Part shown: positions 24,431 to 38,600 of the stretch, piece by piece | Position numbering within the stretch: position 1 is the stretch's first letter | Layout: every line of letters starts with the position of its first letter | Assembly (NCBI GenBank): GCA_030248225.1 | Contig: JASANE010028414.1 | Location: forward strand, 1 to 64,000 | Origin: Trileptium ribeirensis | Taxonomy: Eukaryota; Nematoda; Enoplea; Enoplida; Thoracostomopsidae | Length of the DNA: 64,000 nucleotides | Reading direction: 5' to 3' | Program-made: the position numbers and the translations under genes | Notes under the pieces: generated by a model | Told to the model about the DNA's origin: nothing | Database searches by the model: none | What the model saw: the letters and a program-made list of their open reading frames with translations, nothing else

Positions 24431-25594
24431 ATTTCTTTATATTATTAAACTTTTATATTATAATAAGGTAAAGTAATACATATTATATAATATTAATTTG
24501 TTTGCTGACATAATATTGTTCAAAAGAATGATAATAATTCGTTCATTTACTTGTAAGTAAACGCGAGTATTGCTTGTGAGCTACTCATATCACGATCTCC
24601 ATTAATGTTATTTCCGAAATCCTTATTTCTTTAGTTTTACATTAATTAGTTTGTTCGGTTCAACATTTGGTTGTTCTTTGTATGGATAGCTTTAGTACTG
24701 ATAATCGTTTATCATCCGAATTAATAACAAAAACTGTAATTGCTTTGCATGTATTTCTAGGCTACTTTGGAATCGTCTCGTGATCGTGAGCGATTGATGC
24801 TTGACAGAGTGCGACAGCGTGAAATCGAAACCGCGCATCGCGAAGAATGTTAAAATGAACGTGAAAAGGAACGTTTGAAGTATGTTTTTATTTGTTTTGT
24901 TTTGTGATTCTGCGGGCAAAAACGGCACTATAACTAGAAAAAGGACGTAGAATATCCCGAAATCTAATCGCTGGACGATGTTCTTTGAATACGTCAGTTA
25001 ATCTGTACAAAGGAAAGACAGTGATAATTTATAATTTCCCAACTCTGAAGGCATAATACGGCTTAAAGTGATAAATATGGTAAGTTCTAAGTATAAAGGC
25101 TGGTTATTAGCCCCAATTTTCGAAGAAATGTTTCCAGTATTAGATAACGATAAGCTCGAGAAGGCTACTCGACATGCATGCAGCCTTTTTTATGTCCGTA
25201 CACACAAGGGCAGCTATAACCAGTAAATTTATTCTAGCATAAATTTATTGTTATTGTATTATTTATGTCTGCACACAATATTCGTATCTCTTACATTCTA
25301 AAAACTGTGGTGAGAAGCACCCTTACAGCGACAGAAATAAGCGCTAGCTTATAACAAATTTCAAGTTGTTAAAATATAGCCTTATGTGCAACGATTCTCA
25401 GAAGAATAAATTTTTTAGCATCAATAACTATAACCCTTAACTAAGTTGGGAGCAATGCTTATTTTTTTAATATTGTGATTAAATGACTTTTGTCAGATTT
25501 TCATATTTTACCGCAGTGGTTCCAAATGCCAAGAGCTATGAAATGACATAAGCCACCACCGCATCTCAATATCTTCGATTTAGTAACGAAAATA

Positions 25595-25771
25595 CAATGG
25601 CAGCCAAAAATAAATGCAATCGAAAACGATCGAAAAGAATCAAAATTTTACAATTTTGAGCAAAATTTATTTCGCTGCGCCCAAAATCGTAAAATGAGCG
25701 AAATCGGTCGAAATTTCGTTTAATCGAAATCTGCCGAGTATTTTTACATTATTATTTTCTGGCCGTGACTG
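25595..25771. mobile_element. Tc1/mariner-type MITE, right arm
   Basis: Mirror of 19,507-19,675, again between TA dinucleotides (25,593-25,594 and 25,772-25,773). Slightly longer because of small insertions in A/T runs. Confidence 0.65.
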
Positions 25772-26509
25772 TACCTCCAAATTGATGCGTTTTTCAAATT
25801 AGTATGATAAATACTTACTTCATACCATAGTATCGGGGTTTGAGTATTAATGATCATAGGGTAACAGCTAATAATTGTTTGTTCGTCTCGACCTTATACG
25901 CTGGTAAAAATAGTTTAACAGCCTACTAGCGCTACATCTCTTTGTTTTAATGTCGACATTATTTTAACAAATATTTCAGCAGCATGTTTTTCGTTGTCAA
26001 GACCGAAAAAAATCTAAGAGTCGAAATTTGGTCGGTCAAGGTGCTTAGTTTTAGTGCGGGAGGTTATCAGTAGGAGCCGTATCCCTTTGCAGTGCTCGTC
26101 GCACGCCGCCACCGTCAGTATTTCCATCTTGATGGACGAGTCTAACGCGCTAGTGATGCACGAACGGAATTGCGCGTTCAGTTTTCTAACTTTGCATGTA
26201 CACAAAGAAAAACTTGACTTGGTGTGTTGTTACCGGTTTGTAGGTCTTGAACTGACTTGACAAAAGAACAGGCCCAGTATACTCACCCAAAGTAGTATAT
26301 CGTAGCCAGGTCCTCTTTTGCCCCAGAACGCGGTGTCTATACCTCGCAAATTTATGTGAAAACCGCTTGGTTTAAAGCCTTAGTTCAGTAATATGTTTCT
26401 GCGGTTCAAATGTCGTGCTCATGCTCAAAAATCTGGAGAAATATAACGCAAAAAAATCATTACCAGTTTTTACTTACAAGGGTCATTCCACTGAACCTCC
26501 ATGTAATTT

Positions 26510-27420
26510 GGTCGGGGGGGGCTACATGGGCACTTTTTGGCCCAGTACCAAAAGTCTTTGTTTGGAAGGAAATTTAATGGCGCTGTGTGGTGTAGTAATA
26601 TGTTGTACGACGGTCATTATAAGGTATGTGTCGGCACTCTCTGTCCCCTAACATAGCAGGAGCTAGGGGTCCACAAATGGGGGGATGCGCCCCAAAGGAA
26701 GCGCAAAAACACATGCCCCCCCCCCCCACTAAACGTTCGCGGCCCCCCCTCCCGCATATGATACATATGTGTGTTTTTTCATTTCACTGTGATCATTTGA
26801 TATTTGCTAATTTTTCCGGAAAACGTGGGGGTAAACATAGACACTGAAGCTGACGCCCCAACCTTCAGAAATTTTTTTTCGGACATGTAGCCCCCCCCCC
26901 CCCCCGACCTAGGTCAAATCGACAACTCGCGAGTCCGCTGCAATAATCAGTGCACTAGCGCCAATAATTCTATCTGAAACGATAATCGTAATCGGTACTG
27001 TCAGTGGAAAAAAAGAAGGAGCGTATGTCTATGTGTTGCTTAGTTATGAGGCCGAAGGCCGCAATATCAAAAATGAGGTATGCAAAACAGTCGCCCCCCC
27101 CGCCTCGAAATTCCGTTTTCAGCCCAAATTTACCGTCTTACGAGGGGCCGGATCGAACTAGTAGTAACTCCCCACTAGAATCGGGCCACATATATTAAAA
27201 TTTTTTTAGATGAAATTGTTGCCCCCCCCCGACCAATTTTCCTCGAAATCTTCTAGAATATAAGGTCTTACGCGTTATATGTTGTCGAAGGGTGTAGGTC
27301 CCCACCCGAACGTAAGGTGTGCCTCCCGACTTCCAGGTGTACCCCCCCGACGGGCGTAGCCCCGACCCTCCGACCTACACATATCGGGGTTTCAATTTTT
27401 ACGAGACCTAGTCTGCCGAA
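26510..27420. repeat. recurring G-tract motif, right arm
   Basis: Mirror of 17,928-18,790. C-runs preceded by TAG or TTG and followed by GACC recur near 26,885, 27,220 and 27,345. Run lengths differ from those in the left arm, and additional C-runs appear near 26,718 and 27,094, showing rapid length change. Confidence 0.65.
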
Positions 27421-30400
27421 ATTTTCTGTCGGACATCTCCCCTCATGGTTGGTTTGTGACGCTTCAAGGTATCTGATCCGTTGCGCTAGCAAAACTTCTG
27501 CGACACGCTTGTCCTCAATTGATCATTTTTAACCTCAAAAGGCTCTAGCGGCCCGGAATAGTCTACATTTTCCTCCAAATGGCTTGACCGCGACCCTTTA
27601 TCTCCGGCTTTCATACCGGAACAGACCGTAGTTCATGTGTCGCTGCGTCAACCTAGATAAAGACTTATTCGGGTTAGAATTTACCCCGGGGGCTCTTTGG
27701 ATCGACAGGAAGTTCATTTTTGCATCGAAAACATCGATATTCGAAAAATTCAAGGTTTTTTACGTCAGAAGGTTTGGTTTAACACTCTACGTTCGAAACC
27801 TTTCATTTTGGCTTCCAAAAAGTGGTGTTTAAATTCCTGTTTTCGTGAAAAATGACCCACAATAGTATTAGATCGGTACATTCAGCGTCATTTGGGACGT
27901 GCAGTGTGTCGCTTCCCGTATGGTAATGTTACGTGGCTTAAAATTTGCTAAACCTTAACTGATATATACTTTTCGGACTGCGTTTGCTGAGATTCATTCG
28001 GTGTTGGACAGTGCGCACATTCAGTTTATATAAATTCAATTCGTTGGTTTGCCCATAGTTTCTTCTTTTTTTACATTAATATGTAAGCTATAACTAAATC
28101 AATAATTACGTAAAATTTCTCGTTTTAAGTATGATTGTCCTTTATTTTAAACCACGTAGCTGTTAACTGAATTCCTATACCATTTAACTTATTGTGTTTT
28201 TTGGTTATATTATAAATGCCGTTTCATTAAGTGTTTTTAAGCAACAAGAGCTTATATTTTTGCGTTAGCGTTACCTGAAATAATTCTATATGTTCCATTT
28301 CACAATGGTATACGGTGAAATGAGAGAGCTTAGCAGACCAAAAATTACCGATCCCAGCTGCAAATCGTGCGTGCTTCCGTCCATGACACATATGCAGCAT
28401 AATGTTCTAAGTAAAATATGCCTTTGCAAAATATGTATGTGGTAGTAGAGCAGGTCATAAATTTGTAATCTTTCCCAACAGGGGGACCTAGAAAGGCCTC
28501 ATCGTACAGATTATAAGGTTTTGTTTTGATTCATTTCGATAAAGTATACGATATTAGAAAGTTTTTTTATTAGCTATTTTGTCCTAATGTTTTCGGGCGA
28601 CGCGACTATGATTGTTTCAAAGTTCCGTATAGTTGTGTAATTTACAGTGTTTAGTGCAAATCTTATTTTCTTTTGTAATGATAATAGTGCTGGACTAAAT
28701 AAAATTTTAAATCGATTTGCCACTAGGTAGTTATAAAGGCTATCTGTGTATAACAGGTTTTGGTATAAAGTTTTAAGATTGGAACGTGAAAAATTGGGAA
28801 CTCGAAAGGATGCCAGCTTCAACAGATGCAACTTTCGAAAATCACTGACTGACTGGTGTCACGGTAGAAATGGTGTTTTATTTTTGAACCTCTCACATAC
28901 TTCTTAGCCACTACATACAGGTTTCAGTGAAAGATTTATATACATTCACGCTAATCTAGCTGTTGAAAATAGCAAATCGAGCTAAAATTTAGAATCGATA
29001 TTATAATTCTCAATTTAATTTTCGCAAATTTAGTTTTAATTTCGTTTCAATGACTGGACAGGCGGAGAATAGTACAGTCATATATTTTGATGTAATTACT
29101 ATTACTCGGAGTAGTATTAGTAATGTATGAGAGGATATCACTAAGTTCTATTCTGCATCATTTGTTTTAACGCTATTTGATTTTAGCGATTCTGGAATGT
29201 CGTCAAGTGGCAGTGGACTCAAGCGTCCATATAGTGATCATTCTGATAGTGGATACCGTGGCAGCGGATCAAGTGCCGTAGCAACTCCTGCCAAAAGGCC
29301 TGCGTATTCATCGGGCTCGTCACGTGGCATTGGGTCGATCTATGATAGTGGAGGAAGCTCACGAACCAGCATTCGCGAAGGTGATTCTTCAGCCAGGTGA
29401 GCCAAATTTTTATTAATTATGCTGGGTGAGTTCCAATCTGTAGTTTTAGCGATCTCGCCAGACAGTGGATAATAAATAAACATTACATGTATCATTAAAC
29501 ATTAATAACGTTTAAGCTAAATGTCTGCTGCGAATTTGTGTCCATTGCTTTAGAACTAACAGAGAAATTGATGTTACACACCTTTAGGCATGTTAAAAAT
29601 ATTTTTTACATGATAAACTTCAATAATTCTTAAACTTCTCAATTAGTATTGTCATCATTGCGTTATCTAAGGAATTCCTATCACCCTACCGTGTTTTGAA
29701 GGTATGTGTAATATTTTTCTGTTGCAGACGAGCTGATTGCGGTTATCCCGATCGGCATGCTGGCAGCGGATTAGCGGGGCGAAGTACCAGAGGTTCGTTT
29801 CGTGGTAGCAGTAGAGACTAGCGCAATCTCCAGTGCGCTCGTCGTCTCGCGGAGGTAGCAGTGCCGGGTTGTCTGGTTCTGGCCGCTACAGCAGCGGTGA
29901 TCGTGGCGGCGCGAATTATGGTGATAGTGGCACTGGGTACGTTGGTCGCGGGCCATCGTCGACCACCATTGGTGGCTCTGGGGGAAGCGGTGACGATCGT
30001 CGTGGCGCAATGGCACGGCCACCACAATCGATGATATCGCTACGTCCGTCAAGTGCAACATCGTCGTCTATCGGTGGGGGCACTGCGGAGTGGCGTCGGC
30101 CTCCAATGACTGCAGGAATGGGCAGTGGTGGCGGTGTCTAGTCGTCCTCTTCGGTTTTTAATGCTAACCATCGCAGTACTGCACTTTCATCAGTGGCTGT
30201 GGGGTATGGAGCACCACCTAGTGCAGCTGCGGCGGATCCATTCTCTGGTAGCACGGGCTACCAGCGTGCATCACGAGGAACGGTTCCAGGTGGTGGCGAC
30301 TACGTCAGTGGCAGTGGGCGCAGCGGCAGCAGCAGCCGTCGTCCTAGCTCGCGAAGTGAAGTTAGTAGTGGCGGATACTATCGTCTAGCGTCGGTGGTGG

Positions 30401-30858
30401 TGGCAGTGGCAGTCCTGCAGTTTACCGCGGTGGTGGGGGCAGTGCTAGCCGTGGCGGAAGCCAGTATAGCAGCGGCGGCTATTCTCGCAGTGGGCGACTA
30501 CCGTCCGATGATAGCAAATACGGTCCACTAACCACTCCACCAGAGCGCACACGAAGTGGGCACCATGGGGGCAGTGGTAGTGCAGTATGGACGGGGATCG
30601 TCAGATCGACATGGGGGCAGTAGCCCAGTTGGTGGCCGCACCCATGGATCGTCCTCTCGTGGGCTTCCTGCAGCATACGGAGGCGGGGGGAGCCGTGGTG
30701 GCGATTCCTATCGCAGCGGAGGTCGCGATGATGGAGGAAGCCGTTCGTGGGCTACTTCTGGCGGAAGCAGTTCCTCCGTTCGCGGACGAGGCGGTAGCAG
30801 TGGTGGAGGGTTTAGGGGACGCGGCGCTACTGGTGGCACCTCGAAATACGGCTGGTAA

Positions 30859-31370
30859 CGCAAATGTGTCATTCGATGGTGTCACTGTAAACGTTTATCC
30901 TAATACCATTGTTTTTGAAACCGAAATTGGATAATGAATGTAAATTGTCAATATCATTGTTGTGCTATTACTTATTCGAAACACAGCTACAGAAACAAAA
31001 TGGTTCGGGACCCGCAAAAACTTCAGTAGCCGATGAAGCTCCTGCACTTTAAATTATCTTATTTTGAATCACAAATTAATTGTGTGTCTTTAATTTACAT
31101 ATTCAGAATACAGTATTTCTTTGTCGACCAAGTAGAAATGGGTATGGATCGTGCTTTAAGGTCAGTGGGGTGCCCAATAGTGGTCGCACTTAGATAAACT
31201 GGGTTCGTGGCCATGTTTCTGTAGCCGCTGGATGTTATGGTATACACTAATATTGATTAGGTTGTAGTAATTTCATAAGTTATTATAGTATCATAAAAAT
31301 TATCATTAACTCGCATTATGAACAACTGGGTTCGCCTTGTAGCGTTGTGGGTTGTACCGCACATCTCGTA
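30859..31370. other. downstream flank of the broken SAFB-like copy
   Basis: Mirror of 13,969-14,479. Non-coding. Confidence 0.4.
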
Positions 31371-32695
31371 ATGCGGCGTGCACGTTATAGTATCCCCACT
31401 GTTTGGAATATTTGTTCTCATGTGGTGGCGACCCCACCTTGCGGACAGTCAGCGTCACAACAATACTGTAAACTAGTACTTGTCTTATTACTATTAAGGT
31501 GATGAATTCCGAGTGTTGAATACGTAATATAGAGATATGTACACAAACTTGCATGGCTTTAATAGTGTTGATGAAAATATACTGACGCTTATTGTATGTA
31601 TCTAGGAAAAACAATGTGCATCAACAAAGAGGACTTATTTGCTCTACAAAGTGAGATCAATAATATTCATGTAGCTCAAGTGGTTGCGGTGTATATTGCC
31701 GTTTTCTTGTCGATTTGGATCTTTTGCGCCGATTCGAAAACCAATCTTGGAGGAACCCAGCAGCTTAAATAATTACAACAAGATTGTACCGTTTGCAGCT
31801 ACGTAGAGGTTGAATTACTTCACAGAATGAGCCCAATATCACCCATATAACTCGATCGGTTGGCTAGGTATTGCCGTTTTCGGGTATTTTGTGTCTCTTG
31901 GGCCCAGTCAAAAAATCATTTTTTACACAACTCAGCTGTGTAAATAATATTATCAGCAGCGGTGCATCATCTGCTGCTACAAAGATAGTGAATTGATCTA
32001 TAAAATGAAGCCCATAACACAAACATAATCTTCGAGAAAGCTCGGAGACTACCATTTTCGTATATTTTGGGTCTTGGGCCCATTCTTAAACCCATTTTGA
32101 CCCAATCCTGGTGCATAAATAATGACAACCGCGATGTGCACTAGAGTTACAAAGAGGGTGAACTGATCTACAAAATGAGACCAAAACTAAGCTGAATAGC
32201 TTGCGCGGTTGCAGAGATGTTGCCATTTTCGTGTATTTTAGGTTTCTTGGGCCGATTCAAAACCATTGTGACCCAACACTGCAGCACAAATGACTACATA
32301 CTACTTCACTCGTTCACTCACTACTCAGAATTCAATCAATCGGTGAGGGTATACGTCACACCTGCAGCTGCTGCAATGTTTGTTTACGGTTTCACCCTTC
32401 GCTACCCTTTTTTCGCGAAATAACACTAATGGACGCCGTTGTAGCTAATGTGGTGTGTTATTTTTTGGAAATGTCGATATTTGCATTTTGCACTTATCAT
32501 CCATGCTGACAAGACGGTACGCCGAACACCGTCGGTAACACTACGACAGATAAAATGACAACACCAGTAGTTAACTATTCCTTGAAAATTTTCACAAATA
32601 ACATGGGTACTAAGGTGTCCTGTTGCTGGGGTGTGCATGACACCGTCTACGATACATAACCTCCAGACGTTGGGGACATTATACATACGTGAACT
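31371..32695. mobile_element. 1.3-kb TIR element with 174-bp tandem repeat, right arm
   Basis: Mirror of 12,651-13,968. The tandem array occupies about 31,610-32,330. Confidence 0.55.
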
Positions 32696-34114
32696 CAATC
32701 ATCCAGCAACGTATAACTCTTCTTTGGCAACAGACTAAGGCATGTTGCTCCCGGGTGCCCACCTGTAAAATGGGTGCGAGTATGCTCGAACAGTAACGTT
32801 TCTGTGTGGGAACTGGCATTCCTTCAGGCTTGTGCTTCAGCAACTTTGGCTGCGATTGCCACAAAACGTGGTATCAGCATCCGCGCCCAGAGTGCATCTT
32901 GGAGACCTTTAACTTTTACCATAATTTTTAATAAAAGCATACTACACCTGTTACTTTAGCTAATAACTCGGAGTCGGCACATTTTTTCTTTTTTTTGATA
33001 TAGAACTGTGTTTTGCTTTTGTCATGTGCTTGCGTGGTACCAAACATAGGAATATTAGGCAAGCATTGCACTTTCAAAAACAAAATCACAACCTAGTCAC
33101 ATTTGACACACAACGATGCTTATATGCTAAAAAGCATTATGGGACACAAATTTACTTTTGAAAGAAAAAATTGCCTAACTTGAAACACGCAAATAAGAAC
33201 GTTTGTTGTCAACCTCATTATTTTCTGCTGACGACAGCTCAGTAAGTGTTTTAAATGATGTTAACTTTGTGTTGTTGTCTGATCGTCACATCTGGTTAGA
33301 CTGAGCGTTAGCAAGACTGGTCAAATATTAAACAAACGGTTTCTCATTCGTTTGCCCGACGAACCCAGTTGTATCCGCAGCTACTTTGACTTTACTTCAC
33401 TGCAGTCTGTAATATATAATGCCAGTCTGTTATTTTATTATTACATATTGCTATTGCGTAACATGTTTCATAGTTATGAACGGCATCTGTTTTATTACAT
33501 TTTGATAACCTCTGGTTTTAGTTTGAGGACACGACTGTGATTCGACCATAATTCTGATTTTATAGAGGTTTTGCTAATGTTTATTTTCCTTTGTCCAAAC
33601 TACTAACTCCAAAAGTTGGACAACGGAACCGTGTTGTGATCCGCACCGCGATGTCGGAACTTCGTGTGACAAAGCCAGCGTGAAATGGGAAGCAAGGGCA
33701 TATAATCTCTTGTGGGATATAAAACTTTTAGACCTCAAATTTATTATTTCATATAAAGTGGCTGTCTCCGCTTATCCCTTTTACAAATGTACATTAATGT
33801 GTATTATATCGTCAACGGCTTTCTTGCAGCCGGTAAGAAAGTGCTCTATATATGCGACAATCTAAAGCTACTAGCATTTTACTGTTACATTATCATGTTT
33901 TAATATGTAGGTGGAGATGGATACAGTACGTAAATGAATGAAAATTATTTTATTGAAATATGGATGAAACCGTAGTTCTTTTTTAATAACGTTGGATTAT
34001 TTGTTAAATTTTTTTTTGATTATTAAATATATTATTGTTTTCCCAAGCCGTACTTGAAGACTGCTTGTTGCGCATTGTTAGAATTTGTTAATAGATTTGC
34101 GCGTATATATTGTT
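32696..34114. other. no gene recognised (right arm)
   Basis: Mirror of 11,231-12,650; short ORFs only, the same ones as in the left arm. Confidence 0.5.
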
Positions 34115-34117
34115 TTA

Positions 34118-34576
34118 TGCGTGAGTCCACTTTAAGTGCGTACGCTTGAGTTCTTCTTTTGTAAAGTCAGTTCACGATCGTAAAACCGATAAACGTGATA
34201 TTTTTCCTTCATACGCGTAAACGATTTACGATGCAGCAATGGATAGGCACTATTCGTGGTCACTATTTTGCGATTTAGCATCGCATTTTGCTGACCGTGT
34301 ACAATTGAAAACGTACCAATCACGTGTTTCTCATTATATGATATAAACTGAAATTTTCTCACAAACAGACCGCGAACATTGCTGTCTGAGTCATAATGTA
34401 AATGATCGCGGAAATGTGGGCGAACGCAAATTTCATTCGTATATCGCAGAGCACAATGTTCGCGTTCACAAAAGTGCGAATACCATTGGCAAAAATGTGA
34501 ACGCGAATTAATGCGCGAATCGTTTCGTAATTTTATACAACAACCTTGTTGTACGCACTTAAAGTGGACTCGCGCA
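34118..34576. mobile_element. Harbinger-type MITE, right arm
   Basis: Mirror of 10,769-11,227, with the TTA/TTA flank (complement of TAA) retained at 34,115-34,117 and 34,577-34,579. Confidence 0.85.
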
Positions 34577-34579
34577 TTA

Positions 34580-35694
34580 TGGAATTAGCCTGATACGAGT
34601 ATAGTCTAAGGTCATTTGATACGGATACGCTATGATATAGCTATGTATGCTCTATATATATTCGTAGCGTATTTGTATTTTGCTCTACCAGCACCATCTA
34701 AATCTCGCGCTACACGGTGGATATGCTTAATACGGCAACAGTGTGGTGGCCGTTGTCGAATTGACTTTGCTACAGTGTGAACAGTATATATACCTACATT
34801 TATGTTGTGGAATGTAAATGCAAAGTACTATCATGAAGAGATAGAACTGCTTGGTTAAATTATTTTATAGGGTATTGTTTTTGCCCGTCCTCAGCCCAAT
34901 CGTCATGACTACCGGCTTCGGTCATGTAGCTATTTTAGAAAATGTCCGTTTCAGCCTTTATTTTTCGCAAAATGTTCAAATTTATTATTAGCAATGGCCG
35001 AAGATGTATAATTTTATATTCCGCTCGATTCGGGTTCACGAGCTGAATACAGTGGTGCTAACGTGAGTTCTACTGCTGGCACTCAGAAATTGTATTAACA
35101 GCTGTTTCTTTCGTAAAAATATATTAATAGATAGGAAAACATTGTTATGTATGTATTTTTTGAATCACCTCGATGAACTGAGTCCGTTGGTGCTGACTTA
35201 TCAATGCAGCTTTCACATATTTCCGTCCCTGGGTTGGCTAAAGAAAATTCTTTTGTCTCCATCTATGTCTGCACCGGATTTCGATTTTATTTAGGCTGTA
35301 CATAACTATGATACTTTATAATTTGATGAAATTTTGCGATGTGAAAACGGGAATATCTCGCAGTCCGGTCAAGGGTGACAGATATTTTTTGTACCAATTA
35401 TTTAATATTCTCTATCGGGTTAATATAAACTCAATTGTCGTACAGTAGGTGTGATTTATGTTCACTACTGTGGCGGAGAATATTCATCGGCGAAATGGAT
35501 TGTTGGCATCTATAATTGTTGAACAGTTAATTGTATCCACTGTGACTCGACTGACATAGCTGGATTTTCTTCTATTTGTTAGCTATTCATGGTTGAAATT
35601 CTTATGTTAATAAATTGTGATGTGGAAAGATAAGGGCGATACTAGATAAGCATTGGTTCATTTTGTAATCGATACTTCACCAGCATTTAGGGGA
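34580..35694. other. no gene recognised (right arm)
   Basis: Mirror of 9,653-10,765. Confidence 0.5.
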
Positions 35695-38600
35695 AGCTCG
35701 GATAATCCCGACAGTTTTTGCATTGTCGTGAAACGATGGGCGTAAAACATTAAGCTAATCCCGACACGTTCTGGCTAATCCCGACGCATCAGTTTAATCC
35801 CGACACAACAAAATTACAGGCAATAAATGAAAAATAAGACTCACTAAAACAGGATAAAATGCAAAAATGGTTAAAAAACTGTGTAATAATCCAAATACTA
35901 AGCTATACATATATTTAGGTGCCAGATAAACACACAGTATATGCCGTTCTCGATATACAAAACCTAAATTTCGGCATTAGTAGGCCTTAGATTATCATTA
36001 AGCCTAATTCGTGGGCTCAAACCACCACAAGTCAGCTGCTGTTTTTTCGTCCGGACCCTCAATGTGGCATGTCCCAAACTTCTGCATGATTGCATCATTT
36101 TAAAATTGAATGTACACTTGTTTCGCTGCAGCTTATTCAAATTATAGTGAAGGTTATTTTGCTTATAAAACTACGTAACACCACTGTCCTTTAAGAATAT
36201 AATAAGTACTTTTAACATAGTGGTAATCTCCATGTTACAATTTGTGATATGGCGTATCAAGTTCAAACTGAGGATAACAAGTTTTGCATAAAAATGCACC
36301 TGTCTTCAAGCTGTACCCACAAGACTCATGGTTCCATGAATGACCTTCGTTACAAGTAACCCAGTACTCCACAGTACCAATAAAAGAACCACCACAGTCC
36401 CCGCAGGTATTGTTAGCGCTGCTAACCGTAGCAAGGTTAACAGTTTTTTCGGTGGGTCGGATTTAAATGCGCAATCGGTCTACACATACGGTTTTTGTGC
36501 TTGACCGCCTGGGACCTATAATTTATATTTAGGGGCGTTGCTAAATCGTGAAAAGAGACCGGCTTCGCGGTAACCGTGCTTTCAGAAGCTTCTCGCTTAC
36601 GTCCCAGCCTATCGCGCTGGATTTCCGGAGATTCGAGATGCATAGGCTGGAGCACTGCAAACGTCACACTAGCGTTTACTGCGTCACCGTCCTGATGTTG
36701 CCGGATTGGTGTTGACACGACCGCAGGTTCATAGGAAGAGGGTGCTGCTACTGTAGAAATTGTCACGGCTACATGGGCGGCCTCCGTGAGAGGTGATGTT
36801 GCTGAGTTACCACAAGGCAGTAACTCCGGAACAATCGTTGTAGATCCATCAACGCCGCAGTTGCCGTCGCCTCGTCGCAGGTGTGTGAAAGCCGAGGTTC
36901 GCTAGGCGTATTGGTTTCCTGCATCAGTGATTGAGAAGCGCTAAACACAGACGGATCCAGTGCATTGATATCAAGTGGAAACATCCCTGATGCTCTGAAA
37001 CTTGACGCAGCCTTTTCAAAGGTAGACACTTGATCCCAGCACGCAGTGAACAGATTGCAAAACACTTGCCGAGTAATCGTAAGGCCGGGATTCTGTGTCA
37101 TAAATTGCCGTGCACGTATTTTGTACGATCGCTTCAGAGACGCGAAGTATCCGACGTCTAATGGTTGTAGATAGTGTGACGTATGTGACGGCAACCCCAT
37201 CAAAACAACGCCGTGCTTCCTGGCGAGCGCAAACAGGCGTTCTGAAATATGGTTTGCGTGGTTGTCGAGGATTAGCAGACGACGTCGTGGTGCAGCGGCT
37301 GCCATATTAGCAACACAGTGAGGAAACCATAAGTCCACAAACAAAGACTTGTCGCTCCACCCAGATTTGGAAAAACCAGAAACGGTTCTCTGTGGTAAAT
37401 GTTCCAGAACAATGCTGCACGGATTTTTGTTTCCCGGAAATATAATGTACGGCGGAACATAATGACCATTTGCATTACAACATACGATTACTGTATGTGT
37501 TGCACCTTTTTCGGCGCTGGTGGGTGTTGTGACTCGCCTCGCACCTTTCTTCGCTACAACCTTGCCTGAATTGTCCGGAACGAAAGAAAGCCTAGTCTCA
37601 TCGACGTTATACACCTGATCGGAGCTGGTTATTCCGTATTTTGCGTACAACCTGTTCGCTTTTTCGAAAAAATCTTCCACCCTTTCGCGCTCCACAGCAA
37701 GCGTCCGCGCCATTGGCAAATTTTCGGGAATTCTTGTAGTCTATTCAGGATTCCGAGCTTTAAAGGATACCCACCAGTCCCAACCTGCCATACCTGTTTT
37801 AACACTAAATCTGTTCGTGATGTTATTAACACGACAGTATTCGAATGCTAACCGCCGAACAGTGTTAATGTCGTATGGAAATCCAGACTCTTGGCGCTCC
37901 ACAATTAACAACTTGAATTCGTTTTCTTCAGCCTCTGACAAGACTGGTTTCCGGCCTAACGTATGTGAGCAGTTCATAGTTCCCATGAGGAATCGCTGTC
38001 TAAGCGTAGTTCGCTTCCCACCATGACGAACGGCGATCTCTTTCACATTGAAGTGTTCTGCAACAATTAAAATGCAAGTTAAAATGTAAATGCCCATTCG
38101 TAATTGTCATTAATTTATTTTCGTTAATTAAATAAAAATTGTAACAAAACTTTTTCGGCAAATGTGCGCATTGTGGCCCATCTCATCTTTAGGGGCCCGA
38201 CGTTATAACGTTAGAAAAAACGAATAGCTTAGAACGGGGTGGGGGGAGCCCTCCGACTTAGACTTAGTACATGGCTCGTATAGAAACCTTAGCTTAGGGT
38301 AAGGCTTAGGCTTAGTGTATCGAGAACGGCATGGCATGCATTTCACTTCCGATCCTAAAGGTTACATTGGCCCGCATTATAATGAACGGCCCACTACGTA
38401 AGCGGATTATTATTCAATATAGAACGTAAAATACTGCGTCAAACATCCGTTCACAATTGTCTGGTTTGCATCAAACGCGATCAACATCATAAAGTTTCGA
38501 TAACAAAGTTCAACAGCCCATACTACAACCTTTTGGACGCATGTAACTATGAGGTCATTACAAAATAACTTTGCTATTAAAAAGAAAAGGTATAATGATG

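Larger units (their letters stand above)
24761..30858 (+). pseudogene. SAFB-like 3' exons, broken right-arm copy
   Basis: Exons correspond one to one with the left arm: 24,761-24,879, 28,778-28,863, 29,187-29,396 and 29,728-30,858. The first exon has three single-base losses and reaches TAA near 24,852. The second has two one-base insertions. The third encodes the same protein as the left copy. In the last exon a base is lost near 29,815, two bases are gained near 30,135, four are lost near 30,380 and two near 30,584. Splice-site dinucleotides are still present, but the coding frame is lost. Confidence 0.75.
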
